Assembly (NCBI RefSeq): GCF_019059575.1
Contig: NW_024881619.1
Location: 310,001-374,000, forward strand
Length of the DNA: 64,000 nucleotides
DNA from: Amphibalanus amphitrite
Taxonomy: Eukaryota; Arthropoda; Thecostraca; Balanomorpha; Balanidae
Direction of reading: 5' to 3'
Part shown: positions 25,169 through 36,435 of the stretch, piece after piece
Layout of the letters: every line of letters starts with the position of its first letter
Numbering within the stretch: the stretch's first letter is position 1
Notes under the pieces: generated by a model
Database searches by the model: none
What the model was told of the DNA's origin: nothing
The model's input: only the letters and a program-made list of their open reading frames with translations
Program-made: the position numbers and the translations under genes

Positions 25169-26181
25169 TTAAAGGGACTATCCCACCTTCTAAAATGTTG
25201 TTAAAACCAGTTAAATTGTGCCCGACTTTATAGATTGGATGACCAGGAACACGGTTCTGGCATTTATTTTTCATTAAACATCTTAGGCTTCCCATATTCC
25301 AAACACAAACTTTCATATATGTGACGTCACAGCCCAAAATTACCTCCTTCCCCAGGCCACATTACTGTCATAAAGCTGATTCGTTTTACTCTGTAGGCAC
25401 CACAACAAAGTTCAGACCATGTTTTAAGCGATTTTTCAACGAACAAACCCATTTAAATCAGAATGACTAAACGAGGTGACGTCACACTAACGGTCGCTCC
25501 ATGTTGAAGATAGGGCCTTGTACAAGGCCCATTTTCAAATGAAGGGAACGAATTTCTTCAACACCAAGAGGCCGCGGGGGTTGCAACCTAGATAGATAGT
25601 GGTTTCTGAACCTCGCCGCAAACTTGGCTATCTCAACTCAAACCCCATGTTAAAGGAAAAGGGCCACCTTTAACATGGGGATTGAAACTGAGATAGCCAT
25701 CTTGTAGCCCGTGTCCGAAAACCTATCTGTAAACCTCCTTACGGCCGATTTCGGCCTCCATTCGTAGTTATCGGCAATTTTAAAAGAAAATACGCCAGGA
25801 ATGCGTCCTTATCCCAGGAATGCGTTCTTATCCGACAATACAGCCACCCGCGGCGAGGCTTTGGTTTTTTACCAATCAGCTCCAACCAGCTCAGCTTTAA
25901 CCAATCAGCTTATCTGACACAATCCGACGAGTCTGTCTTCTGAACGCTGATTGGCTTGAGTGTGACGTCATCGCTATGCCATCATACAGTAGGTGCCGTA
26001 GAGAGTATCAACATAGTACCAATATGTTACTTAGTTTTAAATACTTTTTCGCGAATTGTGCACTTCTGGCACCAGTTTTAAAAAGAAAATGAAAAATAAT
26101 AATGTCAAAATGAAAAACAACGATATCTTCATATTTCACGAAGGTGGCCCTTTTCCTTTAAAGGTGGGATAGTCCCTTTAA
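25169..26181 (+). mobile_element. TTAA-duplicating DNA element (Kolobok- or piggyBac-like), non-autonomous
   Basis: Inverted ends AGGGACTATCCCACCTT (25173 onward, and in reverse complement up to 26177) are flanked on both sides by TTAA (25169-25172 and 26178-26181). TTAA duplication is shared by piggyBac and Kolobok elements. An end beginning AGGGA rather than CCC argues more for a Kolobok-like group, which is inference. It holds no long frame and lies inside the hAT-like element, so it is the younger of the two. Confidence 0.75.
25626..25698. repeat. Imperfect inverted repeat (hairpin) inside the TTAA element
   Basis: GGCTATCTCA...CCCCATGTTAAAGG is followed after about ten bases by its near reverse complement CCTTTAACATGGGG...TGAGATAGCC. 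The arms are about 31 bp with a few mismatches. The loop sequence AAAAGGGCCA recurs reversed at the right end of the element (about 26143-26160), so this may be a nested or duplicated end. Confidence 0.7.
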
Positions 26182-27263
26182 CACTACGGAGAATAGGGCT
26201 CCGTAACTTTTATCAGTTGATGAGGACCTAGTGTTGAGGGAACGGGGAGCCACAGAGCCTTCTACCATTGGCGGTTCACTGTATTACCGACTAGTTTAGA
26301 ACACAAATAATGATATTCAAGTGGCCTTTTCATTTTTATCAATGCAGGGCATGCAGGGTTGCGGCTGGTTGCGGCACGGGCAAACTGTACATTTCATGGT
26401 ATGTTGGTTGTTGTTTGTTTGGATTTGAAGTTGCTCCTTTTCTGTATAGTACCTACATCTCATAGCAATATCATAGACCACCTACCTCAATATTTTAAGC
26501 TGGTCAAGCTGTGGAGCTAGACATAAATATGGCGCTTGTTTTTATTTTGAAGATGCATACGGATACCTAACTCAAGTGGCTAAAGATACTCATTTATTTG
26601 CCAACCAACCCAGTATGGTTAGCATATTTGTTACAAAATCAAAATAAATTTTGAAGATTAAGATATGTTCCTCTTCTGCATGTTTTTCTTTTTGGTACGC
26701 CATACTCAAAATATGCTTATATAAGCAATCATGATTTATATTTCAGGCATTTTGTAACTAAAATTAATATTAGACTTTCACTTATAGTGCCTTTGTGTTT
26801 CAGTTCTCAGCGTAGGACATCATCAATCATGTGTATCTCAGATGATGCAGACAATGACCAGCCTGCGGAAGATCTATGCTAGTGGGTGAGATGATGAAAT
26901 TTCCTCTGTTGGTGAGTCAGTATTATATTTTTTTTTTTGTCAACAACATTCATTGCCTTACATGCATTTGTGCCTTACATTTCTGTCACCAACCAGCTTG
27001 AGCTTAAACAAAAGTAGAAGAAATTATATACCTACCTACATTCTTTTGCTGTGTTTGACACCAGGCGATGTCCTAAAATCAGGATACATCAGTGAGCTAT
27101 AAGTAAAACTAAAATAGTTACTGATGAGGTTTAAGGTGTTCCTGAAAAAGGACGTTGTTCACCGCACTTTCAAGCATTCTGTTACGCGTGTTAGGAGCCA
27201 CTTTTCATGGCCGAAAATTTGGTCAGAGCCACCAAAACCATTTTTACCAGCCCTGAGTACTGA

Positions 27264-27500
27264 TTCCCTCACACAATAGCCTAAGTTTCATGCTTCTGGG
27301 ATGTAAGCTGTAGGAATGAATGAATCACAAAGTTTCTTAGAGGCATCATGGCATGGTCACTTAACTTGACCTGGTGACCTGGTGATCCGGGGTTAAAAAT
27401 TTCACACACGATGCTGTCAAAGCGAAATTGATCCATCATGAGCTAGGTACCAAGTTTCGCGGCGCTGCGCACCGCGGTTTTCTCCCCCCCCCCCCCCTTC
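27264..27500 (+). repeat. AGGTCA-rich repeat, right part, ending in a poly-C tract
   Basis: This continues the repeat interrupted at 24812. The segment with TTGACCTGGTGACCTGGTGAT followed by AAAATTTCACAC matches 48058-48071 plus 50467-50510 in the other copy. Both copies then run into a long C tract (27486 onward here, about 50599 there), which may mark the element's end. Confidence 0.6.
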
Positions 27501-29269
27501 GTTCGGGTGAAGGCTAATTACCGACAAACCAAGATTGTTTTTAAGATTTAAGTTCTATTTTTCGGTGGTTAACGGGGTGAGACAATACAAAGAAAACGAA
27601 AGGGAAAAAGTAAAAACGAAACGAGACTTTCCACTTCCGAATCACATTTGTGTTGGTCAGTGGCCAGTACTATTTATTTTTATTAGCGATCTGCCAAAGA
27701 ATTGATTTAAGGAAATTTATTTGTATTTCTTCCTACTACCTTATCAATATCAACTAATGTTCCATCAAATTTGTTAGAACTTTGTTGTGTTTTCATTTGC
27801 CAGGTGAGGCACTTTCGGTTCAAATGAAGACCAATTCAGAATCGTTAGGTGGTATGGCAAGGAACGAAAATTGACTGAGACCTGAGAGTTGAGACAACCA
27901 CCGACTGTTGTGCTGAACGGAAGTGCCCCAGTGTGAGGTCACCCCAACCAGCCGCTCAAACGGTCAGTCCGGAGGAGCCGCACTCACCAGTCGGTTGGGT
28001 GGGAATTGGGATGGCAGTCACAGTCAGCACGAAGTAGGGTAGCTTGATCAGGGATGAGGATGGATTAGTCCTGATAATTGAAAGATCGGATGAGTCAGGT
28101 GCCAGGAGTCCATCCCTTGGCACTGCTTCGGTGCAATGCCAAGTGCAAGTGGGCCAGTGGCGCAGGAAAACCGACCAGCATAGGTACTGAGCCTGCCACC
28201 TAGCGAGCGACGATGAGATGAAGCTTGAAACCCTGACCACCAGAGGCTGCTCCGGTCTTCAATACCGCAAATCATAGATCCGCAAATGACTAGCCGCACC
28301 GGACGGACGAGCTGAGCTCTGGTGGCGACCTCTACAACGATTTGGTGAGCTGCCGCAGCGACACAGTGGCCGATATCGGAACTACTCGGACCGAGACGTG
28401 CTCTCGACAAGGTGCTGTTCAATAGCAGTTCGATGAATAACGACGCAGTAGTGACCCAACAAATCAACTGCATATGCATGCCAGACCAGAGACATGATCC
28501 GAGGGCTGACCAGGTTACAGACTTCCATGGCTCATCTCCAGTACTGTACATACTGCAATAATGCATAGATGCCAAAAGACGGAGTCTGGAATATAGCACT
28601 TAGGTCAGGATGTCCTTTCACGTGTCCACTTTCACCCAACCCATAGATCGATGATGTCATTATGACTGGGGTCGCTGGCCATAGGCCAGTGGCCAGTGTC
28701 CAATAGCTGGTGCGTGGGCGTTGCAATTTACTTTGACATGAACATGGCGAGTGCATACATTGGCCACCGGTTTAATGCCAAATTAAACGGTGTATTAGAA
28801 CCATAAGGGTCAGTGAAAAGGTGGCATTAGCGACGGTAAGTGTCGTAGATGTTGTAAAACCATCAACCCCATGGCTCATGATTAGACTTTAGGGCGCACT
28901 TCAAATTCTGCTGCTGCTCAAGAGCTGCAAATGCAAATGTGACATTTACTCCGCAAGCACCATACGGAATAAACGATCATGCAAAGAGCGCTATACGCTA
29001 GCATGAAATAAAACAGTCGTAATCGTAAAATGAAGCTTCTAAACGCCACAGGTCACCACGTCCCATAAGTTCTGTGGAATACTCCAATGGCAACATCTGA
29101 CTGCTGCCTTCATGGCTTGGAAGTCGGAATCGCCTTAAAAAGGATTAAAACGGCATGCGTCCTGCAACATTTACCGACAAGCCTTTCGGACACGGAAACG
29201 TATGATGTTCGTTCACCACGCGAAGCAGTAGCACGGTGCCTGAAGTGACTGTCCCTGCCATCCACCGAG
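27501..29269. other. Gene-free region with one 183-codon frame of unknown meaning
   Basis: A minus-strand frame at 28048-28599 stays open for 183 codons but shows no domain, signal peptide, or splice sites that join it to a neighbour. I see nothing else that is convincing. Confidence 0.3.
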
Positions 29270-29398
29270 TGACTCACCTGACTCTGGGCTCTCCCTGGAG
29301 GCTGACTCGGGACGTCCTCAGCTGACGGTGACTCAGTGGCGCTCAGCTGACTGCCGAAAGACTCTCGATCAGCTGATCACTCACTGCCGGGTCACGTG
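29270..29398. promoter_or_regulatory. Cluster of AP-1 and E-box sites (candidate enhancer)
   Basis: In about 130 bp there are two TGACTCA sites (29270-29276 and 29329-29335), three CAGCTG E-boxes (29319-29324, 29344-29349, 29370-29375) and one CACGTG within TCACGTGA (29393-29398). TGACTCA is the classical AP-1 site and CAGCTG/CACGTG are bHLH sites. The density is suggestive, but no target gene is close. Confidence 0.3.
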
Positions 29399-32395
29399 AC
29401 GTTCTAAGCACCCTGCAAAGTGCAACAACACTCGGATCAGTTACATTATATCATATTTCTCTCGGTATTTCTCTCGGGCACTTGGCGAGTTGTTTAATAA
29501 GCGATTTCTAAACTAATGGCATTAATTTTTCATTCAGATATAAGAAAAACTTTGGGAAAATTTATATCCCGGACAAATGATATGCACAAAAATCGTTGTT
29601 GTGTTTTTGTCCAATAGCTGACAACCTGTTACGTTTATATCAAGTGTTCCTGTTTGAAAACTCTCAAGTAGGTAGCAAAAACAGAGTTTTGCTCAGACCA
29701 CAAAGCATCAATGATCAATATCTTGCTCTTTTGGATGTTTGTATATAATTGTGCATAATATCTAGCCCGAGTACGCTGGGCTAAAATATGATAAAATGCC
29801 ATTTATGATAAAATGAAAAATGAAAAATGCGTAAAAAAAATTAAATGATGAAACGATTTGTAATGTGGGATTGAAGCTGAATATGTCATCCAGCCTTGTA
29901 ACAGGCGCTGAAAAATAAACGGCGAAACCTTGCGCAGCAACGGGGCTGCTAATTACACCAAGCACAGTTGTATAAGCAATAAAGCATGCATGGACGAAAA
30001 CGGTAGAACATTCAAATCACTTGATTTATAATGAGCAGAGGATCTATATTCTTAGATACATGAATAAGCGCATTCATTTATGGAATTAGGGAATTAGCGC
30101 AATATCATGAATGTATCAGATTAAAAACAGGACATTTCTGCGCAGCTTAGTCATTTGATGCGCTTATGAATGCATGTGGTGCATGAAGTACCATCACATA
30201 CCACTCGTATGTGCTTTCTTCGGCCTGTATTCGGCTTTGGGACCCGTCCTGACGGGCGACAGATCGGATCGTTTGGGTCAATACAAGACGACCTCGCCTG
30301 TCCGGCCGCCGCCGGCGGTGATAATAATGCTGAATGTCACTTTGTGCCGACCTCCTCAGCTCCTCCCCTCCTCCTTCCCCCTCCTCCTCCCTCCTCAGCC
30401 ACATTGATCGACACTTTAAACAGACAGGCCAGTGGCCACTACACGACACACAGGTGGGATATGGGGTGCTTCAGCGGGGCTTATTGGCATTTGCACGGTT
30501 GGCAATTAATTTGTGGATTACGGGTTTAAAAATTAGCATAGCTTGGCATTGCTTAGCTACATCAGCTATAGAGTCAAATTATCGGCAAGATGAGGAATAC
30601 TGTTGACGGAAGGGGCCGTAAATATGCCGCGCAGCATATAAAGCATCTATCATTTTTTCGTACCATGTGAATTATGAACCGTACCGTACGCAGGGTCGGT
30701 CCGCGAACTACCGGCGTCGGCCCGATGCGACCGCACGTATAACAAAAAACCTGCACAGATATGTAAGCACTGGTAGATGCGCATTGATTATGCAAAAGGT
30801 ATGTTATAGCAGGGCCGTAAGCAGGGCTCATCCTAAGCAGGTTAGCTCCATAGGACATTGGCGTGATAGAGGAATGGCATGAACAAGGAGCATCCATGGT
30901 TGTTGCTTTTTATGGAGAAAAAAAAGCGAACGAATGATGTATATGAGCGATTTTGCACCAATGCCCGTGCATGTGTAGCAGCCGCCCTGGAAAAACTGCT
31001 GTTTAGATCCCATTTGCATTTGACTTTTGAATCTTCTTTCGGTAGCAGATGATAAATGAATTCCCTCCAAGTAAAATACAAGTTTATTGGCTTTGACAAA
31101 AGCCTCAATCAATCTCTCACCGGAGCACCGGCCTCAGAGAACGTTGTAAGCACAAACAGTGTGAAATGAATTGACAGAGTGTCTAGTGCGCGTTGTTGAC
31201 AATTTGTATTGAATAAACAAATTGCGGTTCGGATATGTCGGGGCGGCCAAGCTGAAAGGATGCAGTTGGGCTATACAAAACCCACACGACAGGGCACATG
31301 CCGCAAGGGTGAGTCGCTTCGCTCAGAATCGATTTCGGGTACCTTTTGGATATTTTGGTTGTAGGGCAAAATGTTCCATATAAGTGCCCGTCTCAATGCA
31401 AGAAAATTTCACAGATTAGTTTTGTTTTACGGCACAGAGCTCTAAGCATATCACAATTAAATGAAGCGCGGCTTTTTTCTCGGCTGACATGTTCAATGCT
31501 CAACAGCGTGAGTTATCCAAACAAACGGTCCTACCGGCTACCTCCCCCAGTTCTCACCTGGCACGTCAGGACAACCCGCCAGTCGATGGAGGACTGAAAC
31601 CTGACCAACTCTCACTCTACCACACGCCCCGTTTTCCTCCTCTCTCACTCTACCCCCACGCCCGTTATCAGCGGCTCTCGCTCTCTCTCCCTGTCCCACG
31701 CAGTCCCCGCGACTGACAGCCCACGGTCCTACCGCCAGGGGCGTGTCGCCGCCCACCGACTCAAACTTCGACCGCTCCACACCACGCGGAAACACACCGT
31801 GAATGTGGGTCAGTCGCGCACCAGCACGCACAAGAGGTGAAAAGTGGACAGGGATAATCGGCGCTGGTCAATGGCCGATTAAATACCTACTAACCTCTAG
31901 ATACTATAAACGGCTACAATGGACTTTGTTTTTGTACTAGCCGGCTAGTTATAAACAGTGAACTTATTACTTACTTGTCTTTTAAAACAGCTAAAATGTT
32001 TCACAATCACTCAGAAGCGCCCGGTAGTCTAGCAGGTAAAAGGACGTCGAGTCGTATACAAGCTGCACCTCTAGCACGCACCCGCCGTGGGCGACTGACG
32101 GCACAGAACTGACCGGCGACCCCGCCTCACCCTCCTACTTCCCCTCCCCTGAATGGACCGGCCCCACCCACCGCCCACTCAAGCGCCGCGGGCGTGCCAG
32201 TCGCCACCCCCCCCCCCCCCGCCCCGCCCCCACCCCTCCCCGCCCATGCGAATGGACCGTCTGAGCTATATTGCGACGCGTATCAATAGACGGGACGGAG
32301 TGTGAGAGGCCGCTTGGCGTTTTTGTTTGTTCAACTAGGCACACACAAGGTCTGAATAAGTACCGATGTTAATTTTATATGTATGGCTATAGTGT
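29399..32395. other. Gene-free region
   Basis: No coding exon was recognised. Low-complexity CT-rich sequence occurs at about 30345-30405 and 31600-31700, and a C-rich tract at about 32200-32240. Confidence 0.35.
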
Positions 32396-34180
32396 GCTAC
32401 CGCGTCTTTTTTTTTTTTCACTTTCTTGTTTATTTGTACATCTTTCAGTGCATTCGTTTACAAACCTTTGGATGTGTTAACATGCACTTACATTGTTTAC
32501 ACAATCCCGCTTCCTGCAAGCGGCGGAAACTGGTTTACAGGGGTCACGTGTGACCATTACGTCGGTGACAGCGATGCACAGTGCGATCGAAGCGCCGCGA
32601 CCGACGGGTGGAACGGCACCACTGCACTCGTCGGCCCACTGCCCGTCGCTGCCTGGCGGACAGAACGGCGAACGCTTAGCCAACCCCTTCGCGTGGTAGT
32701 ATATTCCGCTGACTGTCCGTCCTCGCTCCCACTCCACCGAGCATGGTCAACAGTTGGCTATATTTACGACAGAAGACATCTACCCTATTAGTACAGTCAG
32801 CTATATATCGCTCCACATTTAAGTAATTTGTTATAAACGTGATAAAACCGGGTGCATCTGGTCTTTTCCCCAAATTTCTACACTGCCATATGTAAGCTTT
32901 ACCGAGCAGGAGCGCCGCCCGCAGCGGCGCCGCCGCCAATGGTCCGTTGCGCTCACACGTGCCCAGCACTATCACCGACGGCACAAGAGGCGTGGCAAGC
33001 GAGAACATTCTTTTGAATTCTAACCAAAAGGTTTTACTGGATTCGCAACTCCAAAAAATATGCAAGATGCTTTCAACGGGCCATGAACAACGATCACATT
33101 TTTCGTCGTCCCTAATACGGTATAAAAACAGGAGCCTGTTTGTAGGTAAAATCCTATGTAATAGACGTAACTGTAGCCAGCGAATTTTGAAGTCATTTGT
33201 GCTTTCATAAATACATTTAAAGACTTCTTTCCATGAGCCTGTTTGGATTTGTAGTTCGCGTTCCCATTTTTCTTGAGCTTTATTAGGAGTAGTTGTCACA
33301 GTGAGATTTATCATTTGTTTGTATGACCACTTTGCCGTTTTGTAAGTATTGTTTAATTCCTCGTATAAATCAACCTCATGATGATTCATTGTTTGTTCGG
33401 GCCTGTTCAGTTTGCATTTCCAATCTCGTGGAATTCGTTCCAAAATAGTGTGCCAGGTAAGGAAGTGACCACAATTATACTTCCTCTGTAGTTCATCACA
33501 GTTCATGATACGCCTAGCGCTGGCATTATACAAATCTTTAATTCTCAATACGCCATTCGATAACATCCTTCTTTTCGGAATGCTGGGATGGTTATCTAAT
33601 CGCAATGCCTGATTGAGCCAAAGGGACTCGTTTATGATCGACAACTCAGTTAAACTGTTACCCTGTGAGATAGTCTGCCAGGCAAGTACCGTCTCTATCC
33701 AGAAAGGATTATGCACTACATCGCATAACTCTTTCTTCGCTATGTTGCATTCAAAAATACTAAGGGTATCCGTAACACTGAGTTTGCTTTTCATCACGTC
33801 TTTCCATTTCCCTCGGGTATCATCGTCAAGGTATTTCTTGACCCATGTTATTCTAAGGCTGTCGGCCTGTACTGACGGATCTGGCACTTTTAGTCCTCCA
33901 AAGTGATAGTCATTTTTCATTGTTGTTCTCTTTATCTTATCCTTGCCTTTGTTCCAAATAAAATTGAACATTATCTTTTCAATCTCTTTTAATTGCTGTT
34001 TGTCTGGTTTCTCTATTACTGACATTGTGTATACCAACTGTGACAATGCAACAGATTTAATTAGATGGACTCTACCATATGGAGTTAAGCCAAACTTGAG
34101 CCATGGGTTTAGCGTTTTTTTAAGCTTCTTTATTTTTTCAGGATAGTTTAGGCTTGCTAAAGCTAAAGCTACCGCGTCTT
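32396..34180 (-). mobile_element. 5'-truncated L1/Tx1-like LINE with poly(A) tail and 13-bp target duplication
   Basis: The insertion spans 34167 down to 32407. It is bounded by an exact 13-bp direct repeat GCTACCGCGTCTT at 32396-32408 and 34168-34180. On the minus strand it ends in about 12 A residues next to the duplication, the signature of target-primed reverse transcription. Only the last part of the element is present, covering the C-terminal part of the reverse-transcriptase ORF and a 3' untranslated stretch of about 270 bp. The perfect duplication and open reading frame point to a recent insertion. Confidence 0.93.
32676..34167 (-). CDS. LINE ORF2 C-terminal fragment (reverse transcriptase tail with CCHC finger)
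   Basis: An uninterrupted frame of nearly 500 codons enters from the truncated 5' end of the LINE and stops at 32676. It begins inside the reverse-transcriptase thumb/connection region, with LNPWLKFGLTPYGRVHLIKS and then IMFNFIWNKGKDKIKR and FGGLKVPDP. These phrases are diagnostic of L1/Tx1-type LINEs. Further on is a zinc-finger-like C-x2-C-x8-H-x4-C (CDRC...LHIFWSC), the zf-RVT motif common near the end of these proteins. The catalytic YxDD core and the endonuclease are missing through 5' truncation, so the fragment cannot move itself. The first ATG in frame is at 34046, but a native start is not expected. Confidence 0.9.
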
Positions 34181-35553
34181 ATAAAAAGATGGGCCGGCTG
34201 CTTCCTTGCCTAAATGTCCAATCGTTTTCTCATTAATGTAACTTTATCAGTAGTTGTTTTGGTACCTACCAACTAATGAGTTCAGCTTGTTGATTTCAAG
34301 TGGACCTTTCTTCTGACGTCTATTTTTAGAGGTTCTTGATCTATTCAAGCAACACGATCATGGTGTTATTCGTGATAAACAGCAGTTATACCAGAGCGCA
34401 TTTTTAGGGTTAGGCCCACAGGGCACAGGCGGACCCAAAAAGAGATAAAAGAGAACAAATATCTAAACTCCATGTCCTTCCGAGCGCTGTTATCCAAATT
34501 AGTTAGTGTTTGGGGCTTTTCGGGGGTGTCAAATTGTGCAGCTGTCACCCTCGACCTGCTACTGATCTGGCCCACAACTGCACCTCAGTTCAGAGGCTGC
34601 AGCTGGAACTGATCACCTCGCGCAGCTCACAATATGCAGCAGAGCTGCTGAGCTGACGGCTCCATAAACACCCCAGCTGCCTCGGATACGGCCGGAATGT
34701 CGAGCTGAAAATACCGCCAGGCCGCCCGATCAACGAGTTCGTCTGAGGCTTTTTATAGAACGGAGAGTAAACAGCCGCTAAATTAAGTCAACATTGCCCA
34801 AAGTCTTGAGTAGCTGGGTTTAGGTCGCCTCTCTCACGGGCGGCACAGAGCACGCCTTGTGTATGGTTTTCGTCTCCATTCTCCAGTCACGTTCTGGCGC
34901 AGCGTAAAGCGCGCTAAGGGCTATACTAGTACAAAGTGCGCGACAAACAATGACCTGCTTTGCCTGTGCAAGCACTCGTGCACACACATCAGCGAACAGG
35001 GAACCCCTGTGGGGCTTCTGATTTGGTGCTGGTGGCCCTCAGTGCCCGTATTTAGTTCATAGAGTGTGAGCCCAGGGTTGACGGAGTGAATATGAAGGGC
35101 AAGACGCAAAACTGCCTATGAGCTGGTCAGTGGCCTTATTTTACGATCCTTTTAATAAGTTTTTTTTCCGGCCCATAAAGTTATCGTTAAAAAGACTAGT
35201 AAAAATAACATATCATGTATAAACACGCCATAAATGCTTCAGCATACTACCGCGGCATACCATTTATTCGGCCTACGTCAAAAATCAACTGTTTTTTTTT
35301 CGGAAGACAATCCAAAAGTTTCCAATTGAATTCAGCGTCTAGCTATAGGTAGTAGTTAGGTACTAAAGATATGTTTATGTAATACGCAACATGCTACGAT
35401 AAGGAAGCCATATAGGCGTGTTTATCTATAGATCCTGTCCCTGTCCTGCACAAAACATTTATCTATTAAAAAGCTCTGCCAGTTGATATGTTTAAATGCT
35501 GGCGCACGAAGTTAAGCAGGAACTGGTGCACATTGGAGCGATAAGGCTATGTC
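34181..35553. other. Gene-free region with E-box-rich segment
   Basis: No gene was recognised. Three CAGCTG E-boxes occur at 34539, 34600 and 34674 within about 140 bp, beside several AGCTC/AGCTG repeats. Regulatory meaning is speculative. Confidence 0.3.
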
Positions 35554-36435
35554 TTAACCCTATTAGTGGCAGGGGGGGTTGTTTTTATCCACCCCTCAGG
35601 TTTTTCGGGAATATCTCCGAAACCGCTGAAGCTACGATGCTGAAATTTTCTGACTTTTCCTAAAACTAAATTGGGCACATTCCCTGAAAATTTCAAGTTC
35701 ATAACTTTACCAGGGGCGGCTCCAGAGCACTGCAAATTGGGGGGTCCTATTCGTGAAGCGAGTCATTTGGCGAAGATCACGATGCTGCACCAGTTTTACG
35801 AACAGTGAATGAAAGGTATCATGTGATAACATATACAAAGTTATTGTGCATCCTCTTTTGACACGTTTTTGCTATAATAGGCGGATCCAGGCGTCCAAAA
35901 AGGGGGGTTATTTTTTACCTCCCAACATAGGTGCCCTGACACCGCCTATGCATGACCAATACAATTTTAGTCGTTCTCTCATAAGAAAATTGTAACATAA
36001 CAAGACCATTGCCACCCTTTTTTGGAAACAGTACCAACAAAAACCTTATTTACTATACTTTTTGTGTACCCCCAATCTCAATGATCTGTATCCGCCTATG
36101 ATTTTTGAAAATGCATATTTTTAGGATCCATGTGAATTCCTGGTTCATTCTCTATCGATCGGCAAAAGTTGCGTTAAGATTGGTTCAGAAACCTGGCCGT
36201 GATAAACAGTCTAAAATGTATCTGCAATTTGCCCGTTTTTACCCCCCTCTACCCCCCTATTGACATTTTTTAATTTTATTTTTTTTTAGAAATGTAGATC
36301 TCGTTGAGTCAAATCGAATGCCGTTTGAATTTTGAAAATCGGCCGGTTAGATCTCGAGATATCAAGGGGGGGTCGTAAACAGCCCCCCCTGCCACTAATA
36401 TGGGGTAGCCAGGAGCCTGCCACTAATAGGGTTAA
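35554..36435. mobile_element. piggyBac-like non-autonomous element with TTAA duplication
   Basis: Perfect 16-bp inverted ends CCCTATTAGTGGCAGG (35558 onward, and in reverse complement up to 36431) are flanked by TTAA at 35554-35557 and 36432-36435. Ends starting CCC plus TTAA targets are typical of piggyBac. The 874-bp interior has no transposase frame. It includes a second copy of the end motif (TGCCACTAATA near 36388). It also has internal segments with CAGGGGCGGCTCCAG (about 35711) and ATAGGCGGATCCAGG (about 35877), which resemble ends of the hAT-like family elsewhere in the window, so other insertions may be nested here. Confidence 0.8.

Larger units (their letters stand above)
24812..27263 (+). 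mobile_element. hAT-like DNA transposon with 8-bp target duplication, itself interrupted
   Basis: The element runs from 24820 to 27255 with terminal inverted repeats CAGGGCTGGTAAAAA (left) and the reverse complement of TTTTTACCAGCCCTG (right). It is bounded by an exact 8-bp duplication AGTACTGA at 24812-24819 and 27256-27263. CAGGG ends and 8-bp duplications are typical of the hAT superfamily. A TTAA-type element occupies 25173-26177 inside it. No transposase-like reading frame was seen, so it is non-autonomous or decayed. Confidence 0.8.

Noticed and set aside
28048-28599. 183-codon minus-strand frame as a gene
   Set aside because: No recognisable motif or partner exon; left as an unexplained open frame.
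32018-32090. tRNA-like A box (TAGTCTAGCAG)
   Set aside because: No B box or acceptor stem pairing follows at the right distance.
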